From positions 1,605,001 through 1,669,000 of the forward strand of contig NZ_JAPEPJ010000001.1 in NCBI RefSeq assembly GCF_026340255.1: a stretch of DNA of 64,000 nucleotides, read 5' to 3'. Both the position numbers and the translations under genes were made by a program. Positions 25,064-35,612 of the stretch are shown in pieces. Under the pieces are notes generated by a model, which was not told the DNA's origin, did no database searches, and was given only the letters and a program-made list of their open reading frames with translations. Source of the stretch: Streptomyces sp. NBC_01408 (lineage in GTDB: Bacteria > Actinomycetota > Actinomycetes > Streptomycetales > Streptomycetaceae). The first letter of the stretch is position 1; every line of letters starts with the position of its first letter.

Positions 25064-26890
25064 CTAGAAGGCGGCCTCGTCGAGCTCCATGAGGGAGTTG
25101 TCGACGACCTCGGCCAGCTGGCGCTGGACCGCGACGCCCGGCAGGACCTGCGACGCGAAGAACTTCGCGGCGGCGATCTTGCCGGTGTAGAAGGGCACGT
25201 CCTTCGCGGAGGCGGTGGCCAGCTTCTCGGCGGCCACGGCGGCGCCCTTGAGCAGCAGGTATCCGACGACCACGTCGCCGGAGGCCATCAGCAGGCGGGT
25301 GGTGTTCTGCCCGACCTTGTAGATGTTCTTCACGTCCTCGCCGGTGGCGGTGAGGTCGACGATCATCTGGCCGACGATGGCCTCGAGGTCGACGGCCGCC
25401 TTGGCGAGCGCGTCGCGCGCCGGGGCGAGGTCGTCGCCGCCGGCCGCCTCGGCCAGGAACTTCTTGATCGTCTCGGAGAGGACGTTCAGGGAGGCGCCCT
25501 GGTCGCGGACGATCTTCCGGAAGAAGAAGTCCTGGCCCTGGATGGCCGTGGTGCCCTCGTAGAGGGTGTCGATCTTGGCGTCGCGGATGTACTGCTCGAT
25601 CGGGTACTCCTGCAGGTAGCCGGAGCCACCGAAGGTCTGCAGGGACTGGGCGAGCTGCTCGTAGGACTTCTCCGAGCCGTAGCCCTTGACGATCGGCAGG
25701 AGCAGGTCGTTCAGGCCGATGAGGGAGGAGGCGTCCTCGCCCGCGGCCTGCTTGACCTGGATCTCGTCCTGGACGGAGGCGGTGTACAGGACGAGGGCGC
25801 GCATGCCCTCGGCGTACGCCTTCTGCGTCATGAGCGAGCGGCGCACGTCGGGGTGGTGCGTGATGGTGACCTTGGGCGCCGTCTTGTCCATGAAGTTCGC
25901 CAGGTCGGTGCCCTGCACGCGCTCCTTGGCGTACTCCAGCGCGTTGAGGTAGCCGGTGGAGAGGGTGGCGATGGCCTTCGTGCCGACCATCATCCGGGCG
26001 AACTCGATGATCATGAACATCTGGCGGATGCCGTCGTGCTTGTCGCCGATCAGCCAGCCCGTGGCGGGGTGCTGGTCGCCGAAGGTCATCTCGCACGTGT
26101 TGGAGGCCTTGAGGCCCATCTTGTGCTCGACGTTGGTGGCGTACACGCCGTTGCGCTCGCCCAGCTCGCCGGTCTCCCAGTCGAAGTGGAACTTCGGGAC
26201 GAGGAAGAGGGACAGGCCCTTGGTGCCCGGGCCGTGGCCCTCGGGACGGGCGAGGACGTAGTGGAGGATGTTCTCCTCCATGTCGTGCTCACCGGAGGTG
26301 ATGAAGCGCTTCACGCCTTCTATGTGCCAGGAGCCGTCGGCCTGCTGGATCGCCTTGGTGCGGCCGGCGCCCACGTCCGAGCCGGCGTCCGGCTCGGTGA
26401 GGACCATGGTGGAGCCCCAGCGCTTCTCCACGGCGATCTGCGCGACCTTCTTCTGCGCCTCGTTGCCCTCCTCGTGGAGGATGCCGGCGAAGGCCGGGCC
26501 GGAGGAGTACATCCAGATGGCCGGGTTCGAGCCGAGCAGCAGCTCCGCGTAGCCCCAGATGAGGGAGCGGGGCGAGGTGGTGCCGCCGATCTCCTCGGGC
26601 AGGCCCAGGCGCCAGTACTCCGAGTCCATGAAGGCTTCGTAGCTCTTCTTGAAGGAGGCCGGGACCGGCGCGGTGTTGGTGGCCGGGTCGAAGACCGGCG
26701 GGTTGCGGTCGGCGTCCTCGAAGGAGGCGGCCAGCTCGTTCTCGGCGAGGCGGGCCAGCTCGGACAGGACGCTCTTGGCGGTCTCGGTGTCCATCTCCTC
26801 GAAGGGACCGGTGCCGTACAGCTTGTCGCGGCCGAGCACCTCGAAGAGGTTGAACTCGATGTCGCGGAGATTCGACTTGTAGTGCCCCAT
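25064..26890 (-). CDS. Acyl-CoA dehydrogenase, FadE5-like
   Basis: This 608-aa flavoenzyme is longer than classical acyl-CoA dehydrogenases because of an N-terminal extension and an extra C-terminal domain, as in the FadE5/AidB-related class. It has [19 protein letters not shown] (FAD/substrate strand), [21 protein letters not shown], and the late [42 protein letters not shown] segment. It catalyses the first step of beta-oxidation. ATG 26890 has an AACGGAG ribosome site. Two 12-bp palindromes upstream suggest TetR-type control. Confidence 0.92.
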   Translation of the reverse strand: MGHYKSNLRDIEFNLFEVLGRDKLYGTGPFEEMDTETAKSVLSELARLAENELAASFEDADRNPPVFDPATNTAPVPASFKKSYEAFMDSEYWRLGLPEEIGGTTSPRSLIWGYAELLLGSNPAIWMYSSGPAFAGILHEEGNEAQKKVAQIAVEKRWGSTMVLTEPDAGSDVGAGRTKAIQQADGSWHIEGVKRFITSGEHDMEENILHYVLARPEGHGPGTKGLSLFLVPKFHFDWETGELGERNGVYATNVEHKMGLKASNTCEMTFGDQHPATGWLIGDKHDGIRQMFMIIEFARMMVGTKAIATLSTGYLNALEYAKERVQGTDLANFMDKTAPKVTITHHPDVRRSLMTQKAYAEGMRALVLYTASVQDEIQVKQAAGEDASSLIGLNDLLLPIVKGYGSEKSYEQLAQSLQTFGGSGYLQEYPIEQYIRDAKIDTLYEGTTAIQGQDFFFRKIVRDQGASLNVLSETIKKFLAEAAGGDDLAPARDALAKAAVDLEAIVGQMIVDLTATGEDVKNIYKVGQNTTRLLMASGDVVVGYLLLKGAAVAAEKLATASAKDVPFYTGKIAAAKFFASQVLPGVAVQRQLAEVVDNSLMELDEAAF

Positions 26891-26934
26891 GGCGACGGCT
26901 CCGTTAAGGCTCGGGGAGACAGGTTCCTCGTACA

Positions 26935-26970
26935 TACCAATCGGTAACGTAATGATGCTACCCACCGGTA
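26935..26970. promoter_or_regulatory. Pair of TACC-N4-GGTA palindromes upstream of the acyl-CoA dehydrogenase
   Basis: taccaatcggta (26935-26946) and tacccaccggta (26959-26970) are two palindromes 24 bp apart, in an AT-rich patch between divergent genes. Their form and spacing are typical of TetR-family operators of fatty-acid genes. The cognate regulator is not in the window. Confidence 0.55.
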
Positions 26971-27064
26971 ATAAGGGCAACCCTTGCCGGGCAACTGTGA
27001 CCAGGGTCAAGCGTGGCGCGATTGCGTGCCCGGGGGACCGGGCCCGGTCGGTAGTCTTCGTCCC

Positions 27065-27523
27065 ATGTACGGCTACGACCAGAACGTGAGCGCAGGGCAG
27101 CAGTACGCGGCCCCGCAGCAGATGGCAGGCGGGTACGGCGAGCAGCCGCTGTACCCCGAGCCCTCGCCGCCGTCGCTCGCCGACGCGGTACGGGCGTTCA
27201 CCACCGGGTCGCTGTCCGCGGAGGACTTCCAGCAGATCTTCGCCACCTCGAAGGTCTACTGCCCGCGCGGCGAGACGCCGGGATTCCTGGCCCTGCACAA
27301 CACGCAGCAGCCGGTCATCCCCATGTTCACCACGCTCAAGGAGCTGCGCCGGTACGCCGGCAAGGAGTCCAAGTACTTCGTGATCACCGGTGCCGAGGTG
27401 ATCGACCTGCTGCCGACCGGCTACGGCTTCGTCCTCGACATGGAGGGCGACCACCGCATGGTCTTCGACGCGAAGGCGGTCGAGCAGATGGTCGACTACG
27501 CCATGCGCCGCATGTACGGCTGA
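27065..27523 (+). CDS. SseB-family N-terminal domain protein
   Basis: This 152-aa protein has a Gln/Tyr/Gly-rich start ([15 protein letters not shown]) and then an SseB-like module: [56 protein letters not shown] and [29 protein letters not shown]. SseB-like domains are widespread in actinobacteria, with no firm role. The 3' end abuts palindromic repeat copy 2. Confidence 0.8.
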   Translation: MYGYDQNVSAGQQYAAPQQMAGGYGEQPLYPEPSPPSLADAVRAFTTGSLSAEDFQQIFATSKVYCPRGETPGFLALHNTQQPVIPMFTTLKELRRYAGKESKYFVITGAEVIDLLPTGYGFVLDMEGDHRMVFDAKAVEQMVDYAMRRMYG

Positions 27524-27553
27524 CGCGTTCTGCCCTGCGGTCGGCTCGCCTGG

Positions 27554-28071
27554 GTGCGGCGCCGTTGCTGGGGCTCCGCCCCAGACCCCGCGCCTCAATC
27601 GCCGGCGGGGCTGGATTTGGCCCTGGCTTCGCCGGGTGCCCTGCGGGCGGCTCGGCCGGGGCCTGGTCGGTGGGGTCGGTGCGCGGGGCCGCTCCGGGCT
27701 GTCTCCTCGGCTCGCGCACTGAGCCCGATCCGACGCCATCGGCCCGGGTTGCGCGCTCGTCCTGCGGGGACACCCCTGCGCGTCCCCACTCCCCTCCACC
27801 ACGGCTACGCCGACGCCCACTGGCGCCAGGCTGCGCTTCCGAAGCCCGGGCGTGGGGCGGGGTCGCGCAGGAGGGTCCCCGCAGGACGAGCGCGCAACCT
27901 GGGCCGGACATGCGTAGCCGGGACTAAGTGCGCGAGCCGAGGAGACGCTCCGGAGCGGCCCCGACCCACACCCCGCCAAGCCCCCACAGGGGCGAAGCCA
28001 AAGCCAAACCCAGCCCCGCCGGCGATTGAGGCGCGGGGTCCGGGGCAGAGCCCCGTGCAACGGCGCCGCAC
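27554..28071. repeat. Long-arm palindromic repeat, copy 2 (518 bp, complete)
   Basis: The ends are exact inverted repeats: gtgcggcgccgttgc at 27554 and gcaacggcgccgcac ending at 28071. Inside, arms of roughly 225 nt (27569-27790 and 27840-28056) are imperfect reverse complements. It is the most complete copy in the window, fills a convergent intergenic region and has no supported gene. Confidence 0.88.
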
Positions 28072-28077
28072 ACCCCG

Positions 28078-28554
28078 TCAAGCCTTGCCGGGACACCGCT
28101 GAGCCTGGCCGCAGGCCGTCAGGCGGTGGTGGGTCCAGGCGGCGTACCCGCAATAGGCCGCGGAGGCCAGTACGGCGGCGCCCGCCGCCGCGGCCAGCGG
28201 GGCCGGCTCGGGGCGGAAGCCGAGCGCCAGCCGGGTCCCCAGGAAGACGAGGACGAAGCCGACCCGGGTGGGTGCGTAGACGGGGATCCGCGCCGCGGTC
28301 CCGCGCAGCAGTGCGGCTGCGACCAGCCCGGCGGCGCCGCAGGCGGCGAGCAGGGCCCAGGGGAAGCCGGGAGCGGCGCTGGGGATGCCGTACTCGGGCG
28401 GCCCGAGACGGAAGACCGAGGCGGCCCAGCCGAGGCCGAGCCCGCACGCGGTGACGGCCACGGACCACAGTGCGTGCCGCCAAAGGGGTCCCTGCCTGGG
28501 GGTTTCCGTCTGTTCGTCGCCGTCCACGGCGTCGTTGAAGCTGATCATGTCCAT
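28078..28554 (-). CDS. Small membrane protein, unknown function
   Basis: This roughly 158-aa protein has four hydrophobic helices ([72 protein letters not shown]). The short N-terminal cytosolic part is acidic. I do not recognise the family. GTG 28557, ATG 28554 and ATG 28548 are all possible starts. Its stop lies 7 bp from palindromic repeat copy 2. Confidence 0.65.
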   Translation of the reverse strand: MDMISFNDAVDGDEQTETPRQGPLWRHALWSVAVTACGLGLGWAASVFRLGPPEYGIPSAAPGFPWALLAACGAAGLVAAALLRGTAARIPVYAPTRVGFVLVFLGTRLALGFRPEPAPLAAAAGAAVLASAAYCGYAAWTHHRLTACGQAQRCPGKA

Positions 28555-28649
28555 CACGCCGGGTAGGACGCGGGGCCGCGCACGGAGGTTGGGTCCCGGG
28601 GGGAATTACCGCGGGGGGTTCTCCGTTGAGCGCAGGTGTGGCAGAAAGT

Positions 28650-28670
28650 TCGAGTTTCAACTAAACTCGA
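28650..28670. promoter_or_regulatory. Candidate MarR-type operator before the pirin gene
   Basis: tcgagttt-caact-aaactcga is a perfect 8-bp inverted repeat with a 5-bp spacer, AT-rich in a GC-rich region and 20 bp before the pirin start codon. The AGTTTCAACTAAACT core resembles MarR-family sites. Repression is inferred from its position. Confidence 0.5.
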
Positions 28671-28690
28671 CGCAGAAGGAGGTCCTGACC

Positions 28691-29686
28691 ATGCCCGCAG
28701 TGACTGTTGAGAACCCGTTGACGCTCCCCCGCGTGGCCGAGCCGCAGGCAGCCGTCCCGCGCAAGGTGCTGGCCGTCACCACCGCTCCCGGTGGGTTCGA
28801 GGGTGAGGGATTCCCGGTGCGCCGCGCGTTCGCCGGGATCAACTACCAGTACCTCGACCCGTTCATCATGATGGACCAGATGGGCGAGGTGGAGTACGCG
28901 CCGGGTGAGCCGAAGGGAACTCCCTGGCATCCGCACCGCGGCTTCGAGACCGTCACCTACCTGATCGACGGAACCTTCGTCCACCAGGACAGCAACGGCG
29001 GCGGCGGAGTCATCAACGGCGGCGACACCCAATGGATGACAGCCGGTTCGGGCCTCCTGCACATAGAGGCCCCGCCGGAGTCCCTCGTCGTGTCCGGCGG
29101 GCTCTTCCACGGCCTCCAGCTGTGGGTGAACCTCCCGGCCTCCGACAAGATGATGCCCCCGCGCTACCAGGACATCGGCGGCGGCCAGGTCCAGTTGCTG
29201 TCCACCCCGGACGGCGGCTCCCTGCTCCGCGTGATCGCCGGTGAACTCGACGGCCACCAGGGCCCGGGCATCACCCACACCCCGATCACGATGGTCCACG
29301 CGACCGTCACGCCGGGCGCGCAGATCACCCTGCCGTGGCGGGAGGACTTCAACGCCCTGGTCTACGTCCTGGCCGGGCGCGGATCGGTCGGCGAGGACCG
29401 CAGGCCCATCCACACCGGGCAGACGGCCGTTTTCGGCGAGGGCGGCTCGCTGACGGTGCGGGCGGACGCCTCGCAGGACTCGAACACCCCGGACCTGGAG
29501 GTCGTCCTCCTCGGCGGGCGTCCGATCCGGGAGCCGATGGCGCACTACGGGCCGTTCGTCATGAACAGCAAGCACGAACTCCAGCAGGCCTTCGACGACT
29601 TCCAGGCGGGCCGGCTGGGGACCATCCCCACCACCGCGCGCACCGGGCTCGGCCACCGAGGCGCCGGCGAGGCGGACGAGGACTGA
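28691..29686 (+). CDS. Pirin-family protein
   Basis: This 331-aa bicupin has the pirin landmarks DPFIMMDQMGEVEY, GTPWHPHRGFETVTYLIDGTFVHQDS (metal-binding His residues), TAGSGLLHIE and LFHGLQLWVNLP, with a pirin C-terminal cupin. Members bind iron and some have quercetinase activity. The ribosome site AGAAGGAGGTC is nearly ideal, so expression may be high when derepressed. Confidence 0.92.
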   Translation: MPAVTVENPLTLPRVAEPQAAVPRKVLAVTTAPGGFEGEGFPVRRAFAGINYQYLDPFIMMDQMGEVEYAPGEPKGTPWHPHRGFETVTYLIDGTFVHQDSNGGGGVINGGDTQWMTAGSGLLHIEAPPESLVVSGGLFHGLQLWVNLPASDKMMPPRYQDIGGGQVQLLSTPDGGSLLRVIAGELDGHQGPGITHTPITMVHATVTPGAQITLPWREDFNALVYVLAGRGSVGEDRRPIHTGQTAVFGEGGSLTVRADASQDSNTPDLEVVLLGGRPIREPMAHYGPFVMNSKHELQQAFDDFQAGRLGTIPTTARTGLGHRGAGEADED

Positions 29687-29693
29687 CCGGCCC

Positions 29694-29719
29694 GACGGGC
29701 TCCCGGCCGGGAGCCCGTC
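29694..29719. terminator. Hairpin between pirin and the convergent regulator gene
   Basis: A perfect 13+13 palindrome (gacgggctcccgg and its complement) starts 8 bp after the pirin stop. Confidence 0.75.
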
Positions 29720-29733
29720 CCGCTGTGCGGGGC

Positions 29734-29745
29734 CTAGTGCTGTGG
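29734..29745. mobile_element. Short remnant of the MITE-like terminal repeat
   Basis: ctagtgctgtgg matches the outermost 12 bases of the CTAG-bounded element at 48353 (one base differs). It again lies between convergent genes. At this length chance cannot be excluded. Confidence 0.4.
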
Positions 29746-29752
29746 CAGGGCG

Positions 29753-30208
29753 TCAGATCGCGCCCTCCGGGGCGATGGCTTCCGCGACCACCTCCGGATG
29801 CACGTACCGTCCGCCGGAGTGCACGATGCGGATCGCCGCCACCAGTTGTCCGGCCGGCGCGGACTTCGGCACGACGCCCCGCGCCCCCGCGGCGAGACAC
29901 TGCTTCAGCCGCCCCGACCGGCCGCTCTCCGTGATGATCACGGTGCGGCAGTCGGGCAGGGCTTCCCGCAGGGCCGCGGCCACGTGGACTCCGTCCGGTC
30001 CCGGTGACCCGGTGTCCCCGATGTCGAGGACGGCCACGTCCGGACGGTGGGCCCGGGCCATCGCCAGCGCCTGCGGACCCGACTCCGCCTCCGCGACCAC
30101 CCGCAGGTCGCCCTCCAGGCCCAGCAGGTCACCCAGCGTCCTGCGCATGAGGTGTCCGTCGGCCGCTAGGAGCACGCGGATGATCCGATGCCCCGTCCCT
30201 GCGCTCAT
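29753..30208 (-). CDS. Receiver-only response regulator (NarL-like without HTH)
   Basis: This roughly 151-aa protein (ATG 30208; ATG 30256 is an alternative without a ribosome site) has a receiver domain with the phospho-Asp in VAVLDIGD, Thr/Ser in VIITES and Lys in VVPKSAP. It stops shortly after the point (GGRYVHPEVVAEAI) where NarL proteins continue into the LuxR DNA-binding domain. It is either a truncated gene or a single-domain regulator. It follows the lanthipeptide transporter genes on the same strand. Confidence 0.75.
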   Translation of the reverse strand: MSAGTGHRIIRVLLAADGHLMRRTLGDLLGLEGDLRVVAEAESGPQALAMARAHRPDVAVLDIGDTGSPGPDGVHVAAALREALPDCRTVIITESGRSGRLKQCLAAGARGVVPKSAPAGQLVAAIRIVHSGGRYVHPEVVAEAIAPEGAI

Positions 30209-30297
30209 CCGGCCACCCGCTCCGGTCCGGACGGCGGAACCATCGTCAATCGGCATTCGAAGTGCATACCAGCCAGCGTTCCACCGGGCCCTCGCGG

Positions 30298-30331
30298 CAC
30301 ATATTGATATTTGTCATGAATTCATCAGTGG
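30298..30331. promoter_or_regulatory. AT-rich promoter-like patch
   Basis: cacatattgatatttgtcat and the following gaattcatca form one of the most AT-rich patches in the window, between the ABC exporter stop and the receiver gene. It probably contains the promoter of the receiver gene. Confidence 0.35.
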
Positions 30332-30347
30332 CTGCGAGGTCTCCCGG

Positions 30348-32129
<1,782 letters not shown>

Positions 32130-32160
32130 CGTCGTGGGTTCCTTCGTCCGGTCGGTTGGG

Positions 32161-33738
32161 TCAGGACATCCGCAGGGTGGTGAGGATCTCGGGCGCCTTG
32201 TCGAACAGCCGCTGTCCCATGGTCCGCAGGGTGACCAGCACGGCCAGCAGGCCGTACGCCGTACCCAGCGGCAGCAGCAGCCACGCGAGGGCGGAGCCGT
32301 TCAGGGCGATCGCGCCCGCGATCACCGGGGCGATCGCCACCACTCCGAGGAAGGAGCTGAGGAAGTTCGCCAGGTGGTAGCCGCCGCTCTGGCCGGGCGC
32401 ACTCACGCTCCACGGGTCCTCGGGGTACGGGTAGGGGTGGAACACGCTGATGGCCATGCCCATCGCGAAGGTCACCCCGAGCAGCGCGAAGCTGACGCCG
32501 AGCGCGGCCGCGAGCTGGTCGGTGCGCCCGTTGACGAGGGCGACGCCGGTGGCGACGGCGGTGAGCCAGGGCGCGATGACCACCAGCTGGGGGAGCAGCC
32601 GGCCGACGAGTTCGGCGCGGGCCTGCGCCACGGTGCGCAGCGTGGCGACGTTGCTCCAGATCGCGGAGCCGTCGAGGGCGAACAGCACTCCGGGGACGGT
32701 CAGTCCGAAGACCCAGGCGCCGCCGACGGCGGCGTACGGGGTCCGCATGTTGGCCGCCGCCATCACGACCGGGAACAGCAGCGCGTACGCCAGCGCCGCG
32801 ATCATCGTCATCCGGTGCCTCGGCGACCGTGCGAAGGCGCTGAACTGGTGGTGGGCGACGAGCAGGGTCCGGCTGGAGGTGAGCAGCCGGGCCCGCAGGC
32901 CTGTCGTCCGGCCCGCCCGGACCTTGACGGCCTGGGCCGTGGAGGCGTCCGTCGTGGTCATCAGCCGGGTCAGGGAGCCGTGCCACCACACCATCAGCAG
33001 GGCGATCAGGGCGGCGGTCCCGCCCAGTTCGAGCAGGGCGGTGCCGGTCCTGCCGTCGGCGGCGGCCCGGATCGCGTCGGCCGGCCACCCCGGCGGGGTC
33101 CAGCGCAGGATCCGTACGACGAGGGACGGCAGGGCGAGCCCCGAGCCGGCGGTGGTCAGCAGCAGGTAGGCGGCGTAGCCGCCGACCGCGGTCAGTACGC
33201 CGCCGAGGGCGGCGGCGTCCTTGCCGCGTCGGCCGGTCAGCGCCCGGGCGAAGGAGGCCAGTACGGCGCGGGAGGCGACCACGCACAGCAGCAGCATCAG
33301 CGGTACGGCGAGGACGGTGACGGCCGCGGCGGGGAAGCTGCTGAACGCGCCCTCGGCGGCGCCGACGACCGCTCCGGTGATGAGGACGAGGGTGCACAGC
33401 GGCCCCGGGCCGATGAGCGCGGAGGCGGTGGCCCCGGCGATCAGCCGGCGCGGCCGGACGGGCAGTACGGCGAGCCGGGTCGGATCGGAGCTCTCGTCGC
33501 CGCCCGCGCCGAAGGACAGCGGCAGCGCCAGCCAGGCGACGGCCAGCCCGGTGAAGGCCAGGACGGCGAAGTCGGGCGCGTCCGGCTCGCCTTGGGCCAG
33601 GGCCAGGCCGACGGCCGCGTAGCAGGCCCCGGCCAGGCTGATGCCCGCGCCGGCCACGAAGCCCACGGCGCGGGCGGTACTGCGGCGCAGACTGCTGCGC
33701 AGGAGGGCGAGTTTCAGCCCGACGAAGACCCCAACCAT
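32161..33738 (-). CDS. ABC transporter permease, lanthipeptide cluster
   Basis: This 525-aa polytopic membrane protein has about twelve hydrophobic segments and motifs of ABC-2-like permeases (RRSTARAVGFVAGAGISLAG, SFGAGGDESSDPTRLAVLPVRPRRL). The first 25 bases overlap the ATPase gene. GGGAGGGAG lies before ATG 33738. The pair likely acts as an export or self-resistance ABC system. Confidence 0.82.
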   Translation of the reverse strand: MVGVFVGLKLALLRSSLRRSTARAVGFVAGAGISLAGACYAAVGLALAQGEPDAPDFAVLAFTGLAVAWLALPLSFGAGGDESSDPTRLAVLPVRPRRLIAGATASALIGPGPLCTLVLITGAVVGAAEGAFSSFPAAAVTVLAVPLMLLLCVVASRAVLASFARALTGRRGKDAAALGGVLTAVGGYAAYLLLTTAGSGLALPSLVVRILRWTPPGWPADAIRAAADGRTGTALLELGGTAALIALLMVWWHGSLTRLMTTTDASTAQAVKVRAGRTTGLRARLLTSSRTLLVAHHQFSAFARSPRHRMTMIAALAYALLFPVVMAAANMRTPYAAVGGAWVFGLTVPGVLFALDGSAIWSNVATLRTVAQARAELVGRLLPQLVVIAPWLTAVATGVALVNGRTDQLAAALGVSFALLGVTFAMGMAISVFHPYPYPEDPWSVSAPGQSGGYHLANFLSSFLGVVAIAPVIAGAIALNGSALAWLLLPLGTAYGLLAVLVTLRTMGQRLFDKAPEILTTLRMS

Positions 33739-34511
33739 GCGAGGCTCCCTCCCTTCGCCTTCCCGGCCGGGGCACCGACCAGTTCCATGAAGCGCTCGTT
33801 CAGGCTCCGGCCGGCCCGTACCTCGTCGAGCGTGCCGTCGGCGACCACGCGCCCCTTGGCCAGGATGGCGACGTGGGTGCACAGCGCGGCCACGAGCTCC
33901 ATGACATGGCTGGAGAAGACCACCGTCGAGCCGGTGGCGGTGTACTGGCGCAGCACCTCGCGGATCGTCTCGGCCGACACCGGGTCGACGCTCTCGAAGG
34001 GTTCGTCGAGGAAGAGGACCGGCGGGTTGTGCAGCAGCGCGGCCGCCAGGCCGATCTTCTTGCGCATGCCGGTGGAGTAGTCGACGACCAGCTTGTCGCC
34101 GGCCTCGGAGAGCCCGAGCACGTCGAGCAGCTCCTCGGCGCGCGCCTCGGTGTCGGCGGCGGGGAGCTCCCGCAGCCGTCCGGTGTAGCGCAGCAGTTCC
34201 CGTCCCGACAGCCGCTCGAACAGGCGCAGGCCGTCGGGCAGGATGCCGATGCGGTGCTTGGCCTCGTACGGGTCCTGCCAGACGTCGTACCCGGCGACCG
34301 TCACGGTGCCCGCGTCGGGCCGGAGCAGGCCGGTGATCATGGACAGGCTGGTGGTCTTGCCGGCGCCGTTGGGGCCGACGAGGCCGTAGAAGCTGCCCCG
34401 AGGGACGGTGAGGTCGACTCCGTCGACGGCGACCTTGTCGTCGAATTCCTTGCGGAGCCCGCGCACTTCCACGGCCGCCGGGACCGCGTCTCCTTCGGGG
34501 GGGTGTTGCAT
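33714..34511 (-). CDS. ABC transporter ATP-binding protein, lanthipeptide cluster
   Basis: This 265-aa ATPase has Walker A GPNGAGKTT, a modified signature YSTGMRKK, Walker B LFLDEPFES and a switch His (FSSHVMELV). The type is common for ABC-2 antibiotic immunity or export. It overlaps the permease gene and lies 75 bp after the HopA1-like lyase gene. Confidence 0.9.
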   Translation of the reverse strand: MQHPPEGDAVPAAVEVRGLRKEFDDKVAVDGVDLTVPRGSFYGLVGPNGAGKTTSLSMITGLLRPDAGTVTVAGYDVWQDPYEAKHRIGILPDGLRLFERLSGRELLRYTGRLRELPAADTEARAEELLDVLGLSEAGDKLVVDYSTGMRKKIGLAAALLHNPPVLFLDEPFESVDPVSAETIREVLRQYTATGSTVVFSSHVMELVAALCTHVAILAKGRVVADGTLDEVRAGRSLNERFMELVGAPAGKAKGGSLAWLGSSSG

Positions 34512-34586
34512 GGTGCTGCCTTCCGCCTGGGTGGGGGGTGGGGGGATGGGAGGCCTACGGGGCCCGTTCGGCGCGGGCCGGCCCGC

Positions 34587-35612
34587 TCAGCGGGCGGGGA
34601 GGTCCGGTGAGGCCAGGTTCCGGTAGGGGGCGCCCGGGTCGATGCCCGCGCTGCTGAACGCCTCGTGCGCGCTCTCGGAGCCGGTCGTGGCCCGTACGGC
34701 CGCCTCGGCCAGCGCCGAGGCGCGGTGCTGGCCGAAGCTCAGCCCGCCCGCGCCGGGCCGGGGGTCGTCCGGCTCCCAGGCCACGGCCGTGCCGGGCCCG
34801 AGCCGGTGGGCGAAGACCGAGGTGTCCGGGGCGGTGCCGGGCAGGTCGCGGACGGCGTCGGCGACCGTGTGGCAGGCGCCCCAGGACTCGCTGCCCAGGT
34901 AGACGACGAGGGCGTCGCGGCGCGGGTAGTCGGCCGGACCCGACAGCACCTTGGCGTGGTAGCCGGCCCCCGCCGCCTCCAGGTGCTCCAGTACGGTCCC
35001 CCAGATCATCGGGGCGCGCCCGGGGTCGGTGATGTGGACGTAGACACGGAGCAGTTGGTCGTCGAAGCGCGGCTCGCGGGAGCCCATGGCGTAGAAGAAC
35101 CCGGGCGAGAGCGCGGGGCGGGCCGGGGAGGCGGGGGAGCGTACCTCCGTGCCGGCGACGAGCGGGCCGTCCGCGGTCAGCCGGTCCACGGGCACCCGGA
35201 CGCGTACGCCGTCCCAGGAGACGAGCGCCTCACCGCCGCCCGGTTCCTGCGGGGCCCGGAGCAGGACACCGGTGCGCTGGATCTCGCGGTGCGGCAGCGC
35301 CGCCGCCAGCTCCCGCTCGAAGCCGCGGTCCCGCGGGGCCATGCTCCGGCGGCGGGTGTCCGCCTCGGCGCGGCCCGTGTGGAACACCTCGTACAGCGCC
35401 GCCCCCAGCCGCTGCTGGAGTTCGCGGGCGGATTCGCCCTCGATGGTGCGGGGCCCGACGGTGGCGGTGAGGCCGTCGGCGGAGAGGTGGATCCGCGCCA
35501 GGGCGTCGGCGAGGTCGGGGGCGAGGTCGGGGGCCAGGAGGGAGGCCGGCGCCGGTTCGGCGGTGGCCGGTCCGGGGGTGAGCGGCTCGGTGGGGGCTGC
35601 GGCGGTGGTCAC
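34587..35612 (-). CDS. HopA1-like lyase, class V lanthipeptide synthetase component (LxmY-like)
   Basis: This 341-aa protein has a C-terminal half that matches the HopA1 effector family: LLRVYVHITDPGRAPMIWGTVLEHLEAAGAGYHAKVLSG-type text around residues 210-250, then DALVVYLGSESW and SVFAHRLGPGTAVAWEPDD. In class V lanthipeptide clusters (lexapeptide, pristinin type) such proteins eliminate phosphate from phospho-Ser/Thr. Its GTG start overlaps the kinase stop (GTGA), so the two are translationally coupled. Confidence 0.85.
   Translation of the reverse strand: MTTAAAPTEPLTPGPATAEPAPASLLAPDLAPDLADALARIHLSADGLTATVGPRTIEGESARELQQRLGAALYEVFHTGRAEADTRRRSMAPRDRGFERELAAALPHREIQRTGVLLRAPQEPGGGEALVSWDGVRVRVPVDRLTADGPLVAGTEVRSPASPARPALSPGFFYAMGSREPRFDDQLLRVYVHITDPGRAPMIWGTVLEHLEAAGAGYHAKVLSGPADYPRRDALVVYLGSESWGACHTVADAVRDLPGTAPDTSVFAHRLGPGTAVAWEPDDPRPGAGGLSFGQHRASALAEAAVRATTGSESAHEAFSSAGIDPGAPYRNLASPDLPAR

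Noticed and set aside
25064..28660. A continuous minus frame of 1198 codons across the acyl-CoA dehydrogenase and the repeat
   Set aside because: Only the part from 26890 is the dehydrogenase; the rest runs through the palindromic repeat and antisense to the SseB-like gene.
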